Part shown: positions 15,620-22,757 of the stretch, piece by piece
Layout: every line of letters begins with the position of its first letter
Position numbering within the stretch: position 1 is the stretch's first letter
NCBI GenBank assembly: GCA_905480445.1
Contig: CAJQQJ010000142.1
Location: forward strand, 1 to 22,757
DNA from: an uncultured Alphaproteobacteria bacterium
GTDB taxonomy: Bacteria > Pseudomonadota > Alphaproteobacteria > UBA7985 > CAJQQZ01
Direction of reading: 5' to 3'
Length of the DNA stretch: 22,757 bases
Position numbers and translations under genes: made by a program
The notes under the pieces: generated by a model
What the model saw: only the letters and a program-made list of their open reading frames with translations
Database searches by the model: none
Told to the model about the DNA's origin: nothing

Positions 15620-16318
15620 GTGAGCGATACGGCCGGGACACGCAGAATTTTATTGGTAGACGATGACGAAAGTCTTCGTGAAACACTATCTGAACAGCTA
15701 GTGCTGCACGAAGACTATCTAATAATCGAAAAAGACAATGGCACAGAAGCGATTGCTGTCGCCAAAAATGAAAATTTTGATATTGTTTTGTTAGATGTAG
15801 GTTTGCCTGACATGGACGGGCGTGATGCCTGTCGTTTGATGCGCAAAAATGGGCTCAAAGCGCCAATCATCATGCTGACTGGCGCAGATAGCGATGCAGA
15901 TACAATTCTTGGTCTTGATGCCGGTGCAAACGACTATATTGCAAAGCCTTTTCGCTTGAACGTTTTGCTTGCGCGCATTCGTGCACAACTGCGCCAGCAT
16001 GAGCAAAGCGATGATGCCATCTTTACTGTTGGGCCTTATTCTTTTCAGCCAAGCGCTAAGATCCTTCAAGACGGCGAAACGAATAAGAAGATTCGCCTGA
16101 CAGAAAAAGAAACGGCAATTCTCAAATATCTTTATCGTCGAGGGTCGCTGGTCGTTAGCCGGGAAACTTTGTTGAATGAAGTTTGGGGTTACAACGCTGG
16201 TGTTAATACACACACTTTGGAAACCCATATCTACCGACTAAGGCAGAAGATCGAGCGTGATCCTTCGAACGCAGCGATTTTGGTGACTGAAGCAGGCGGC
16301 TACCGTTTAGCTTCTTGA
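15620..16318 (+). CDS. OmpR/PhoB-family response regulator
   Basis: The 232-residue protein is a two-domain transcription factor. The receiver domain (about 8-125) carries the acidic pocket DDD (14-16), the phosphorylation site Asp59 in VLLDVGLPDMDG, Thr87 and Lys109 (YIAKPF). The winged-helix DNA-binding domain follows, with RLTEKETAILKYLYR, RETLLNEVWGYN, and VNTHTLETHIYRLRQKIE. The start is GTG, supported by AAAGGGGG (15606-15613) seven bases upstream. No histidine kinase is adjacent, so it is an orphan regulator in this window. Its partner and targets cannot be told from sequence. A response regulator near xth is a recurrent alphaproteobacterial neighbourhood. Its last 12 bases overlap the 3' end of the MFS gene on the other strand. 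Confidence 0.93.
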   Translation: MSDTAGTRRILLVDDDESLRETLSEQLVLHEDYLIIEKDNGTEAIAVAKNENFDIVLLDVGLPDMDGRDACRLMRKNGLKAPIIMLTGADSDADTILGLDAGANDYIAKPFRLNVLLARIRAQLRQHEQSDDAIFTVGPYSFQPSAKILQDGETNKKIRLTEKETAILKYLYRRGSLVVSRETLLNEVWGYNAGVNTHTLETHIYRLRQKIERDPSNAAILVTEAGGYRLAS

Positions 16319-17488
16319 ATAAAGCCTTCTGTAAAGAAGCAACACGAAGATAAGAGGAATGGCCGTCACCACGGCGGCCACTCCCATCACCAAATTCCAA
16401 GATACATTTTGTCTGATAGCCAATCCAATTAAGACTGGGCCCAGGAAAACGCCGATATATCGCCCGGTCATCATGTAGGAAAAAGCCCTCGGATATTTTG
16501 CGCTTTCGACGATGGCCTTAGGGCAGCCAAACAAAGATGCTGGGACCATACCAGCGCCGATACCATAGGTAATCAAGGCCACGATTTGTAGAGCCTGTGC
16601 TCCAAATAGCCCGAGTATCCAAGAAACAGCTTGGATCACTAGACCTAAAGTGAGCAAAGTAAGCGTGATCTTCCCTGATGTTTGCGCCAGTCCGACGGGC
16701 ACGTTGACCAAAATAATTACGACAACCGGCAACATGAACACCCAGACAGCACCTACAGGGTCAAATCCGAGATTGTCGGTCATATAGGTAGTGAACCAGG
16801 TCATGTATGCGTTGAACTGAATTGACCACAGCAAGAAAATCAATGATGCAAAGAGCAGACTTACTTTTTCACCTTGAGTAAGAACGAAAGCTTCTTTGTT
16901 CCGTTTTGTTGCACTTTTCGATTTGTCGAAGTTCAAAACTAGAGTCCAACAAAACAACAAGGTGCCGGCTGCGATGCCAAAGTACCAAAGGGCCGCCCAG
17001 CCGAAATCGTCGGCAAACCAGTAATAGGTCATGGAGGAAATCAAGATACCACTTGGCATCCAAGTGGACGATATTCCAACACCCAAGGGGCGAAACTTTT
17101 CGCTGGCCGCTTGACCAACAATAACCGGTCCTCCTATCGCAAAGACTGCAAAGGTGAAGGCCTCTAATGTTCTAGTCATCAGCATAAGCCAACCGGACGG
17201 ACTTACAAAGAGTGCGGCGGTTTGAGCAGCGACAGAGAAAATTAGCACCAAAAGGATAAGCTGCTTCACTTTATCACCGGAAAGCCAGCGTCCAATAGAG
17301 GGCGAAAGGAAAAATCCAATAATGGCGTAAACAGACATGAAAGCACCAGCTACCGCCGGGTCGTAGCGATAAAGCTGAAACATTTCTGGCAGCGCTGGCG
17401 TTAGCTTGAACTGAATAAAGGCGGCGTAGACTGCAATAAAAAAACCAAAAAGAAACAAGTTCCAATTGGTTCTTTCCTCACCTGTCAC
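16307..17488 (-). CDS. MFS transporter, CynX/NimT-like
   Basis: The 393-residue protein has about 12 hydrophobic helices in two halves, separated by a basic cytoplasmic loop (FDKSKSATKRNKEAF). This is the layout of the major facilitator superfamily. A helix 2-3 motif, IGRWLSGDKVKQ, resembles the superfamily's G-x-x-x-D-R/K loop. Sequence texture fits the CynX/NimT (cyanate or nitroimidazole-type) branch, but the substrate cannot be assigned. The start is GTG, and GTGA overlaps the stop codon of the upstream membrane-protein gene by four bases, so the two are translationally coupled. The 3' end overlaps the response regulator gene by 12 bases in convergent orientation. Confidence 0.85.
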   Translation of the reverse strand: MTGEERTNWNLFLFGFFIAVYAAFIQFKLTPALPEMFQLYRYDPAVAGAFMSVYAIIGFFLSPSIGRWLSGDKVKQLILLVLIFSVAAQTAALFVSPSGWLMLMTRTLEAFTFAVFAIGGPVIVGQAASEKFRPLGVGISSTWMPSGILISSMTYYWFADDFGWAALWYFGIAAGTLLFCWTLVLNFDKSKSATKRNKEAFVLTQGEKVSLLFASLIFLLWSIQFNAYMTWFTTYMTDNLGFDPVGAVWVFMLPVVVIILVNVPVGLAQTSGKITLTLLTLGLVIQAVSWILGLFGAQALQIVALITYGIGAGMVPASLFGCPKAIVESAKYPRAFSYMMTGRYIGVFLGPVLIGLAIRQNVSWNLVMGVAAVVTAIPLIFVLLLYRRLYSRS

Positions 17489-17991
17489 TGGAATTTAACT
17501 CCAAAAGCGCCAAAGTTTTCTAGAGAGACGGGATCAATTTCCACCTGAAACTCTCTTGTCTGATCAAAACAGACGGTCGCGAGGCCCTCAAAATCAGTGA
17601 GGCCGGATTCAAATGATACTTTCTTCTTATTGCGACCAATGAGCGTCAGAGACAAGGTGCCTTTGCCTTTTTCTCTCTGAGACTTACTGCCAAAAAACCG
17701 GAGTTTCATTTGCGCGATTTCAGACCATTGCAATGTGGACTGTTGTTTTCCGCGGTTAAATGAACTGACGGATTGCTCATCTACTTTTATCTCAATCCAA
17801 TAGCGCCGCAGGGTATTAAGGGTGAAAAACAAAGCCAGCAAAGTAATGGAAACAAAGAGAATGAAGATAAAGCCTGTTTCTTTTGCCGCTAATGTGAAGA
17901 TTGAACCAGCCACAAGGCCAGCTACTCCTAGGGCAAGGTCACCATGCAAACCTGAACGGAGATAGCGATAAGATTTCAATGTAGCATTCAC
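17485..17991 (-). CDS. Membrane protein of unknown function with possible PH-like domain
   Basis: I do not recognise a named gene. The 168-residue product has two hydrophobic helices near the N terminus (LALGVAGLVAGSIFTLAA and FIFILFVSITLLALFFTL), a short turn between them, and then a soluble beta-rich region of about 100 residues (IEIKVDEQSVSSF, LQWSEIAQMKLRFF, TLSLTLIGRNKKKVSFES). That strand pattern resembles bacterial PH-like domains that follow one or two membrane helices; this is inference from texture. It starts with GTG three bases before the end of the gap after the xth stop, and its TGA overlaps the MFS start as GTGA. It is thus the middle gene of an xth-membrane protein-MFS unit. 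Confidence 0.75.
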   Translation of the reverse strand: MNATLKSYRYLRSGLHGDLALGVAGLVAGSIFTLAAKETGFIFILFVSITLLALFFTLNTLRRYWIEIKVDEQSVSSFNRGKQQSTLQWSEIAQMKLRFFGSKSQREKGKGTLSLTLIGRNKKKVSFESGLTDFEGLATVCFDQTREFQVEIDPVSLENFGAFGVKFQ

Positions 17992-17993
17992 TT

Positions 17994-18791
17994 CTAAAGG
18001 TCAATTTCTGTCATGATCGGCACGTGGTCGCTGGGTCGCTCCCAGAGCCTCGTTGGCTTGATAACTTCGGAATTTGTGACTTTATCTTTCAAAGCAGGGG
18101 TTGCCCAGCTGTGATCCAATCTCCAACCATAATCTTTTTCAACTGCTAACTTATATCGATATCCCCACCAGCTGTAGAGAAACTGATCGGCTGGCACATA
18201 TTCCCGCGGTAAATCTGTCCAGTCCAGCGATGCTTTTGCGGCCTCTAAGTGCTCCACTTCGATTGGGCTGTGTCCCACTGATTTGACGAGACGTTTATGA
18301 TTCCAAACATCCGTCTCAAGGGGTGCAACGTTAAAATCACCACCGGCCAAAATCATTTGATCCTGGCTCCGTTCTTCAGCGAACCAGTCTGTCATATCTT
18401 TCCAAAAACGCAGTTTGTGGTCAAACTTCACATTTAACTCTGGGTCGGGTTTGTCGCCGCCCGCTGGGATGTAAATGGAATGCACTTCCAAACCATTAGC
18501 GAGATTGACGGCCACGTGACGTGCGTCACCTTCTCCACCCCAAGGGCAAGAGAATTGGTCTTGAAACGGTATTTTTGAAAGGATTGCTACACCGTGATAG
18601 GCTTTTTGCCCAGCAATGGCTTGATGTTCGTACCCAAGAGCTCGGAAAGGGTCCCCAGGAAAATCTTCGGTTTGGATTTTGATTTCTTGGAGGCAAATTA
18701 AGTCAGGCTGATACTCACTCAAAAACCTGCAAAGATTTTCAGTTCGAGGGCGAATGCCGTTAATATTCCATGTGACAACTTTGAGAGCCAT
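17994..18791 (-). CDS. xth: Exodeoxyribonuclease III
   Basis: This is a DNA-repair enzyme of the exonuclease III/AP-endonuclease family that cuts at abasic sites and trims 3' ends. The 265-residue protein has all family motifs: VVTWNINGIRPR at the start, LICLQEIKIQ with the metal-binding Glu36, and HGVAILSK. These are followed by HSIYIPAGG, ILAGGDFNVAP, RLDHSWATPALKD (with the catalytic Asp), and SDHVPIMTEI with the active-site His. It starts with ATG after GGAAAAAGAC. The gene begins 61 bases downstream of a strong intrinsic terminator of the preceding RNA, so it needs its own promoter or control by readthrough. The next gene starts two bases after its stop. Confidence 0.96.
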   Translation of the reverse strand: MALKVVTWNINGIRPRTENLCRFLSEYQPDLICLQEIKIQTEDFPGDPFRALGYEHQAIAGQKAYHGVAILSKIPFQDQFSCPWGGEGDARHVAVNLANGLEVHSIYIPAGGDKPDPELNVKFDHKLRFWKDMTDWFAEERSQDQMILAGGDFNVAPLETDVWNHKRLVKSVGHSPIEVEHLEAAKASLDWTDLPREYVPADQFLYSWWGYRYKLAVEKDYGWRLDHSWATPALKDKVTNSEVIKPTRLWERPSDHVPIMTEIDL

Positions 18792-18852
18792 GTCTTTTTC
18801 CCTAGTGAACTGATTAAAGTCCTAAACTAGCGATTTTTGGCAGACAAACCAT

Positions 18853-18890
18853 AAAAAAAGAGCGCTCATCTGTTGAGGGAGAGCGCTCTT
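18853..18890 (-). terminator. Intrinsic terminator before xth
   Basis: On the minus strand, AAGAGCGCTC (18890-18881) pairs perfectly with GAGCGCTCTT (18867-18858) over ten base pairs with a 13-base loop. A T7 run (18859-18853) follows, two bases of which lie in the stem. Each arm contains the self-complementary octamer GAGCGCTC. On the plus strand there is no T run, so it works in one direction only. It ends either the lolA-puuD transcript or a separate small RNA. Confidence 0.88.
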
Positions 18891-18951
18891 AATACTCCAG
18901 CACCGGTAGCGGGGGGACACGGCGCTGTAGACTAGGAAAGAACCTAGCCCC
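18853..18951 (-). ncRNA. Candidate structured small RNA or leader RNA
   Basis: About 100 bases upstream of and including the terminator fold compactly on the minus strand. GGGG at 18951-18948 is followed by hairpin CTAGG/CCTAG (18947-18943 with 18936-18932). An eight-base-pair stem, CAGCGCCG/CGGTGCTG (18927-18920 with 18905-18898, one G-U pair), has a 14-base loop holding six C (18916-18911). The terminator hairpin closes the element. The loop C's could pair with the 5' GGGG as a pseudoknot. A -35-like TTGACT (18997-18992) and an AT-rich stretch ATTTAAC (18973-18967) or TATATG (18960-18955) could form a promoter. No ORF fits and no known RNA family is recognised. It could instead be a structured 3' end of the puuD mRNA or an attenuator for xth. 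Confidence 0.45.
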
Positions 18952-19019
18952 TTTCATATAGGCATAGTTAAATTCGGCACCAGAAACGTTCAGTCAAATT
19001 GGCGTGAATTTTTTCTTCG

Positions 19020-19775
19020 CTAACGTGAGGCCTGGTAGTTCGCTTGCACAGCTTTATCAAAAGCGGCAAAAATAGCGGAAGAAACAGCGTTATCTTTCGC
19101 CCTATATTCAGGGTGCCATTGGATGCCCAAAAGGAAGCCTTTTGATCCAGGCAGCGAGATTGCTTCGACCGTTCCGTCATCTGCCATCGCCTCGACCTGA
19201 AGACCAGAACCCAGTCGGTCCACGGCCTGCCAATGCAGTGAGTTCACGTTGATCTGGTTTTTGCCCGGCAAGATCGAAGCAAGCAGTCCATCCTGAGTGA
19301 GCGAAACTGTGTGTTTGGGTCCGTATTGAACTTCAAGATCTGGGTCTTCGGGGCGTCTGTGGTCCATCCGGCCCTCTATTTCGTGCACTCTTGCATGCAG
19401 GGTGCCTGAGCAAACGACGTTCAATTCTTGGAACCCACGACAAATAGCCAATGTCGGTATGCCGCGTTCAATCGCTTGCTTCAGCAGCGGCAAAGTCATG
19501 GCATCGCGCACTTGGTCGTAGGGCTCAGCCTCAATGCTTTCCCCAATACCATAACGGGGTGGGTAAACGTTGGATGGGCTGCCAGTGAACAACAAGCCAT
19601 CTACCCGATCCAGCAGAGCCTCACAATCCATTGCGTCCATCATAGAAGGGATCGCGAGAGGAAGTGCGGACGTACATTCTGCAATAGAGCGATGATATTT
19701 CTCACCAACATGGTGATAGTTTTGGCCGTCCAAAACTTTCACACAAGAGGTGACACCAACAATCGGTTTGGTCAT
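19020..19775 (-). CDS. PuuD-like gamma-glutamyl-gamma-aminobutyrate hydrolase (peptidase C26)
   Basis: The 251-residue protein is a class I glutamine-amidotransferase-like hydrolase. The nucleophile is Cys112 in AICRGFQELNV. His221 and Glu223 in GIQWHPE complete the triad. The N-terminal KPIVGVTSC and the oxyanion strand LLFTGSPSNVYP are typical of the C26 group that includes PuuD, which hydrolyses gamma-glutamyl-GABA in putrescine breakdown. R-G-F-Q-E after the cysteine is characteristic of PuuD-like enzymes. No other putrescine genes are nearby, so the exact substrate is uncertain. The ATG lies nine bases after the lolA stop, so it is likely co-transcribed with ftsK-lolA. The frequent alphaproteobacterial order is ftsK-lolA-xth; this gene lies between lolA and xth. 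Confidence 0.85.
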   Translation of the reverse strand: MTKPIVGVTSCVKVLDGQNYHHVGEKYHRSIAECTSALPLAIPSMMDAMDCEALLDRVDGLLFTGSPSNVYPPRYGIGESIEAEPYDQVRDAMTLPLLKQAIERGIPTLAICRGFQELNVVCSGTLHARVHEIEGRMDHRRPEDPDLEVQYGPKHTVSLTQDGLLASILPGKNQINVNSLHWQAVDRLGSGLQVEAMADDGTVEAISLPGSKGFLLGIQWHPEYRAKDNAVSSAIFAAFDKAVQANYQASR

Positions 19776-19784
19776 AGCAGTTTC

Positions 19785-20420
19785 TTAGTCCCTTACGTTT
19801 TGGGACTTATAGCCTTCTGGCCGCGCAAAAAGATAGCCATCAAGAGGCAAACCATACGACATCTGCTGCAAGCGAACCGTTGTCATTTGCCCTTGAGCAT
19901 CCACGACTTGCCAAGCGTGCAGTTCTTTGGTGTGGCTATCAAAAATCATTGTCAGCGTACCATCACCTGGGTCTCTGCGATTGCGTACGGTTACTAGAAT
20001 TGAGTTGCCGCTAAACTGAACGTCTTGGGTTTTAACCGACTCATTTAGGGAAATACGATCTGCTAAGATAAAGCTCAGCGGTGTTTTTGACAGACGTTTG
20101 TAATAAACAGATTGCAGGTCCTTATCGACTTGAGCAACATACTTGCCGTCTGACACAATCATAAGCGGGCTGGGTGGATCATATTCAAAACGAATTCGAC
20201 CGGGCCGTGAGATGTAGATGTTACCGTGTGCAATACCGCCGTTGGCAGCAATCTGCATGAAACGGCCCTGAGCTGTTGAGAGCGTATTAATAACTTGCTC
20301 AATCTGCCAGACAGTGTGTTTTTGATCTTGCGTCAATGCTTGGGCGTTGACTGCCACCAAGCAGGAAAGACCCAAGGCACAAGTGGTTATAGCCTTAAAA
20401 AGAGACCGGACCTTATTCAT
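19785..20420 (-). CDS. lolA: Outer-membrane lipoprotein carrier protein LolA
   Basis: LolA is the periplasmic chaperone that takes lipoproteins from the LolCDE exporter to the outer membrane. The 211-residue precursor has a signal peptide with basic start (MNKVRSLFK) and hydrophobic core, with likely cleavage after VNAQA. The mature part shows the family features: QGRFMQ, GNIYISRPGRIRFEYDPPSPLMIVSDG, and the strand pattern of an open beta-barrel (LTMIFD, LHAWQVVDAQGQMTTVRL). The ATG is preceded by AAGGAAAT. It lies 29 bases after the ftsK stop codon, and the ftsK-lolA pairing is common in Alphaproteobacteria. The window also carries two predicted lipoproteins that could be LolA clients (LptE and the DUF3576 protein). 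Confidence 0.93.
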   Translation of the reverse strand: MNKVRSLFKAITTCALGLSCLVAVNAQALTQDQKHTVWQIEQVINTLSTAQGRFMQIAANGGIAHGNIYISRPGRIRFEYDPPSPLMIVSDGKYVAQVDKDLQSVYYKRLSKTPLSFILADRISLNESVKTQDVQFSGNSILVTVRNRRDPGDGTLTMIFDSHTKELHAWQVVDAQGQMTTVRLQQMSYGLPLDGYLFARPEGYKSQNVRD

Positions 20421-20449
20421 GAAGATTTCCTTATTTACTTCAAATCACT

Positions 20450-22757
20450 TTAGATTTCTTCGCCTTCGTTTCCAACCAATATCTTACGGCGACCAACGCG
20501 GTCCGCTGCAGAGATCAAGCCTTCTGATTCCATCCGCTCGATAAGACGGGCTGCGCGGTTGTAGCCAATCTGTAGATAACGCTGAACGAAAGACGTCGAA
20601 GCTTTCTTTTCTCTCAAAACCAATGCCACAGCTTGATCGTAAAGATCGTCGCCACTTGGCTCTGCATTTGGCATACCAGGAATTGTTGGTGCATCAGCTT
20701 CCAATTCGGCTTCGTCTGTTAGGCCTTCGATGTAGCTTGGCTCGCCGTATTCCTTCAAATGAGTGACGATCGTCTCTACTTCATCGTCACTGACAAAGGG
20801 ACCATGAACACGTTTTATCCGACTGCCGCTTGGCATGTAGAGCATATCACCTTGTCCTAACAACTGCTCGGCACCCATTTCACCAAGAATTGTTCGACTA
20901 TCAATTTTCGACGTGACATGGAAAGAGATCCTGCTCGGAAAGTTAGCTTTAATCGTACCTGTGATGACATCCACTGATGGCCTTTGTGTGGCCATAATGA
21001 GATGAATTCCCGCGGCACGCGCCATCTGCGCCAACCTTTGCAACGTGGCTTCGATTTCCTTGCCAGCAACCAACATGAGATCGGCCATTTCATCAATGAC
21101 GATAACGATGAACGGTAATGGCGATAGGTCCATTTCCTGTTCTTCGTAGACGGGATGACCAGTTTCGACATCAAAACCCGTTTGAACTTTCCTTGTAAGA
21201 ACCTCACCGTTCTTACGCGCTAGCTCTAGCCGCTTGTTGAAACCATCAATATTTCTAACACCAATTGATGACATGGCTTTGTACCGCGTTTCCATTTCAC
21301 GGACGGCCCACTTCAGGGCCACGATGGCTTTACCGGGTTCGATTACCACAGGTGACAGCAAATGTGGAATGCCGTCATAGACGGAGAGTTCCAGCATTTT
21401 CGGGTCAATCATGATGAATTTACATTCATCAGGTCCTAGGTGGTAAAGCAGAGACAAGATCATCGTGTTCACAGCAACTGATTTACCAGAACCCGTTGTA
21501 CCAGCGATCAACAAGTGGGGCATTTTTGCCAGATCAACAGCGACATGCTTTCCACTGATGTCTTTACCCAGTGCCAATGGCAGTTTCAAATTACCTTTCT
21601 TGCAAACGTCGGAACTGAGGACTTCTCTCAAATAAACCGTTTCTCTCATCTCATTAGGCAGCTCAATACCGATAGCGTTGCGTCCCGGAACGACGGCAAT
21701 ACGAGCGGATAGGGCTGACATAGAACGTGCAATATCGTCTGCTAGTCCTACAACGCGCGCCGTTTTTGTGCCTGGCGCCGGTTGCAGTTCATAAAGGGTG
21801 ACGACAGGCCCTGGCCATACGTTGACGATATCACCCTTGACGCCGAAGTCCTGAAGAACAGATTCCAGCAGTTCAGCATTCTCTCGCATCTGCTCCTTCG
21901 TTAACTTACCTTGGTTGGCTAGAGGGTCGGGTTTGGCGAGATAGTCTAGCTTAGGTATGACATAGCTTGTTGCTTGAGGTTTAGGTTTGGACTTCGCCGG
22001 CTTGACAACAGGAGCTGGTGCTGCCTTCGCGGGTGCAGCAACTTCTGGCTTGTCGTCATAGACAGCGTTGTCGGCTACAAAATCGTCGTCGAACTCCTCA
22101 TCGAGATCATCGTCGAAATCTTGGTTAAAGCCATCACCATCAAACTCTTCTTCAGAGCCATTGATTTCTTCTATGTCATCTTCCAGATCGTCATAGATCG
22201 ATCTAAATTCTTCTTCGGCATCAAAGGAAACATCTTCTTCGCTGCCCATAGATTCGTCAATGTTATCCTCAGAGTCATCACTTTCTTCTTCGTAAGTATC
22301 GTGAATGGCAAAAGTTGCAGACTTCGTTGTCTCCTCCTCTTTGAGTACTACGGCTGATTGTTCAAGTGGATCGAAGACGACGTCTGGCTGAACGGCCGAC
22401 TCTTGTTCAAACGCTTGTTCCGTGAAAGCTGGTTCGCGTCGTTCCAGGAATTCTTCATCTTCTTTTTTCGTTGTGAAAAGCAGGGTAGAAACATGGGCGA
22501 TCATCGCGCCTATTCTTTGTCTCACGTTTTTCCACTCTGAAACCCGCAGCGGCAATGCAAGCGCTATGAATAGACAACCAAAGCCAAAGCTGATGATGAC
22601 AAAAAGAAAGGCAGGCAAAGGTAGGAAAAACTGGATAGCGCTCGCGAAAAGCTGACCACCGGCACCGCCAAGCGTTTGGCTGGCCAAAAGGTCTGGCTTA
22701 GCTGGCAACGTCGATAGAAAGGCCGCAAAAAAGAAGCAGCCCACGAGTAAAGCCAGC
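20450..22757 (-). CDS. ftsK: DNA translocase FtsK (5' end outside window)
   Basis: FtsK pumps DNA at the division septum and activates dimer resolution. The reading frame is open to the window edge, so the N terminus is missing. A GTG at 22744 is an internal valine. Visible parts, numbered from there, are the last membrane helices (to about 66), a strongly acidic linker (151-232), a Pro/Ala/Lys-rich segment (235-258), and the alpha domain. The RecA-like motor has Walker A GTTGSGKS (415-422) and Walker B IVIVIDEMADLM. The C-terminal gamma winged helix (SFVQRYLQIGYNRAARLIERM) reads polar DNA sequences. The stop is TAA at 20452-20450. Close spacing to lolA indicates one transcription unit. Confidence 0.96.
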   Translation of the reverse strand, partial: LALLVGCFFFAAFLSTLPAKPDLLASQTLGGAGGQLFASAIQFFLPLPAFLFVIISFGFGCLFIALALPLRVSEWKNVRQRIGAMIAHVSTLLFTTKKEDEEFLERREPAFTEQAFEQESAVQPDVVFDPLEQSAVVLKEEETTKSATFAIHDTYEEESDDSEDNIDESMGSEEDVSFDAEEEFRSIYDDLEDDIEEINGSEEEFDGDGFNQDFDDDLDEEFDDDFVADNAVYDDKPEVAAPAKAAPAPVVKPAKSKPKPQATSYVIPKLDYLAKPDPLANQGKLTKEQMRENAELLESVLQDFGVKGDIVNVWPGPVVTLYELQPAPGTKTARVVGLADDIARSMSALSARIAVVPGRNAIGIELPNEMRETVYLREVLSSDVCKKGNLKLPLALGKDISGKHVAVDLAKMPHLLIAGTTGSGKSVAVNTMILSLLYHLGPDECKFIMIDPKMLELSVYDGIPHLLSPVVIEPGKAIVALKWAVREMETRYKAMSSIGVRNIDGFNKRLELARKNGEVLTRKVQTGFDVETGHPVYEEQEMDLSPLPFIVIVIDEMADLMLVAGKEIEATLQRLAQMARAAGIHLIMATQRPSVDVITGTIKANFPSRISFHVTSKIDSRTILGEMGAEQLLGQGDMLYMPSGSRIKRVHGPFVSDDEVETIVTHLKEYGEPSYIEGLTDEAELEADAPTIPGMPNAEPSGDDLYDQAVALVLREKKASTSFVQRYLQIGYNRAARLIERMESEGLISAADRVGRRKILVGNEGEEI

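Noticed and set aside
18514..18519. CACGTG inside xth, and similar hexamers near 6766 and 18021, as parS or ParB sites
   Set aside because: Only the six-base core matches, and this hexamer is expected by chance in 22 kb.
18898..18951. tRNA, tmRNA piece or 4.5S RNA in the gap before xth
   Set aside because: No T-arm GGTTCGA motif, no CCA end and no signal-recognition-particle GGAAGGAAGCAGCC-type motif.

Overview
The window is a compact, gene-dense stretch of an alphaproteobacterial chromosome. Every gene is a chromosomal housekeeping or envelope gene. I see no rRNA, tRNA, CRISPR array, insertion sequence, integrase or phage gene. The order hemE-hemJ-rho-mnmE-mnmG-rsmG-parA-parB, then holA, lptE, leuS and a DUF3576 lipoprotein on the opposite strand, then yggS, ribA, a response regulator, xth, lolA and ftsK, is the origin-proximal synteny known from Alphaproteobacteria. 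The moderate G+C content (a little under half by eye) and the GTP cyclohydrolase II with a decayed RibB-like N-terminal domain suggest a Rhodospirillales/Kiloniellales-like, perhaps marine, lineage. That placement is inference, not shown.

Left arm (1-8648, + strand): two haem genes (hemE, hemJ) overlap by one base. rho follows behind its own leader and ends in a clear intrinsic terminator. mnmE and mnmG are the two partners of one tRNA-wobble-uridine modification complex, followed by rsmG and the segregation pair parA-parB. Two perfect 16-bp parS palindromes (TGTTTCACGTGAAACA) sit 12 and 15 bases before the mnmE and mnmG start codons, so the centromere lies within 4 kb of its own parAB genes. 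In Caulobacter and Rickettsia the replication origin adjoins hemE, so the left edge of the window may border oriC. No clear origin motifs are visible in the 116 bases available.

Middle (8659-16318): a minus-strand block for DUF3576 lipoprotein, leuS, lptE and holA faces parB tail to tail. It is followed by yggS (+), ribA (-) and an OmpR-type response regulator (+) with a good sigma70-like promoter.

Right arm (16307-22757, - strand): ftsK (cut by the window edge), lolA and a PuuD-like amidase form one likely transcription unit. It is followed by a 228-base gap holding a compact structured RNA that ends in a strong intrinsic terminator. A second unit, xth, a two-helix membrane protein of unknown function and an MFS transporter, follows.

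No large unknown system is present. The most unusual items are the candidate structured RNA at 18853-18951 (-), the placement of parS sites in the mnmE and mnmG leaders, and the C-rich rho leader without a Shine-Dalgarno sequence.
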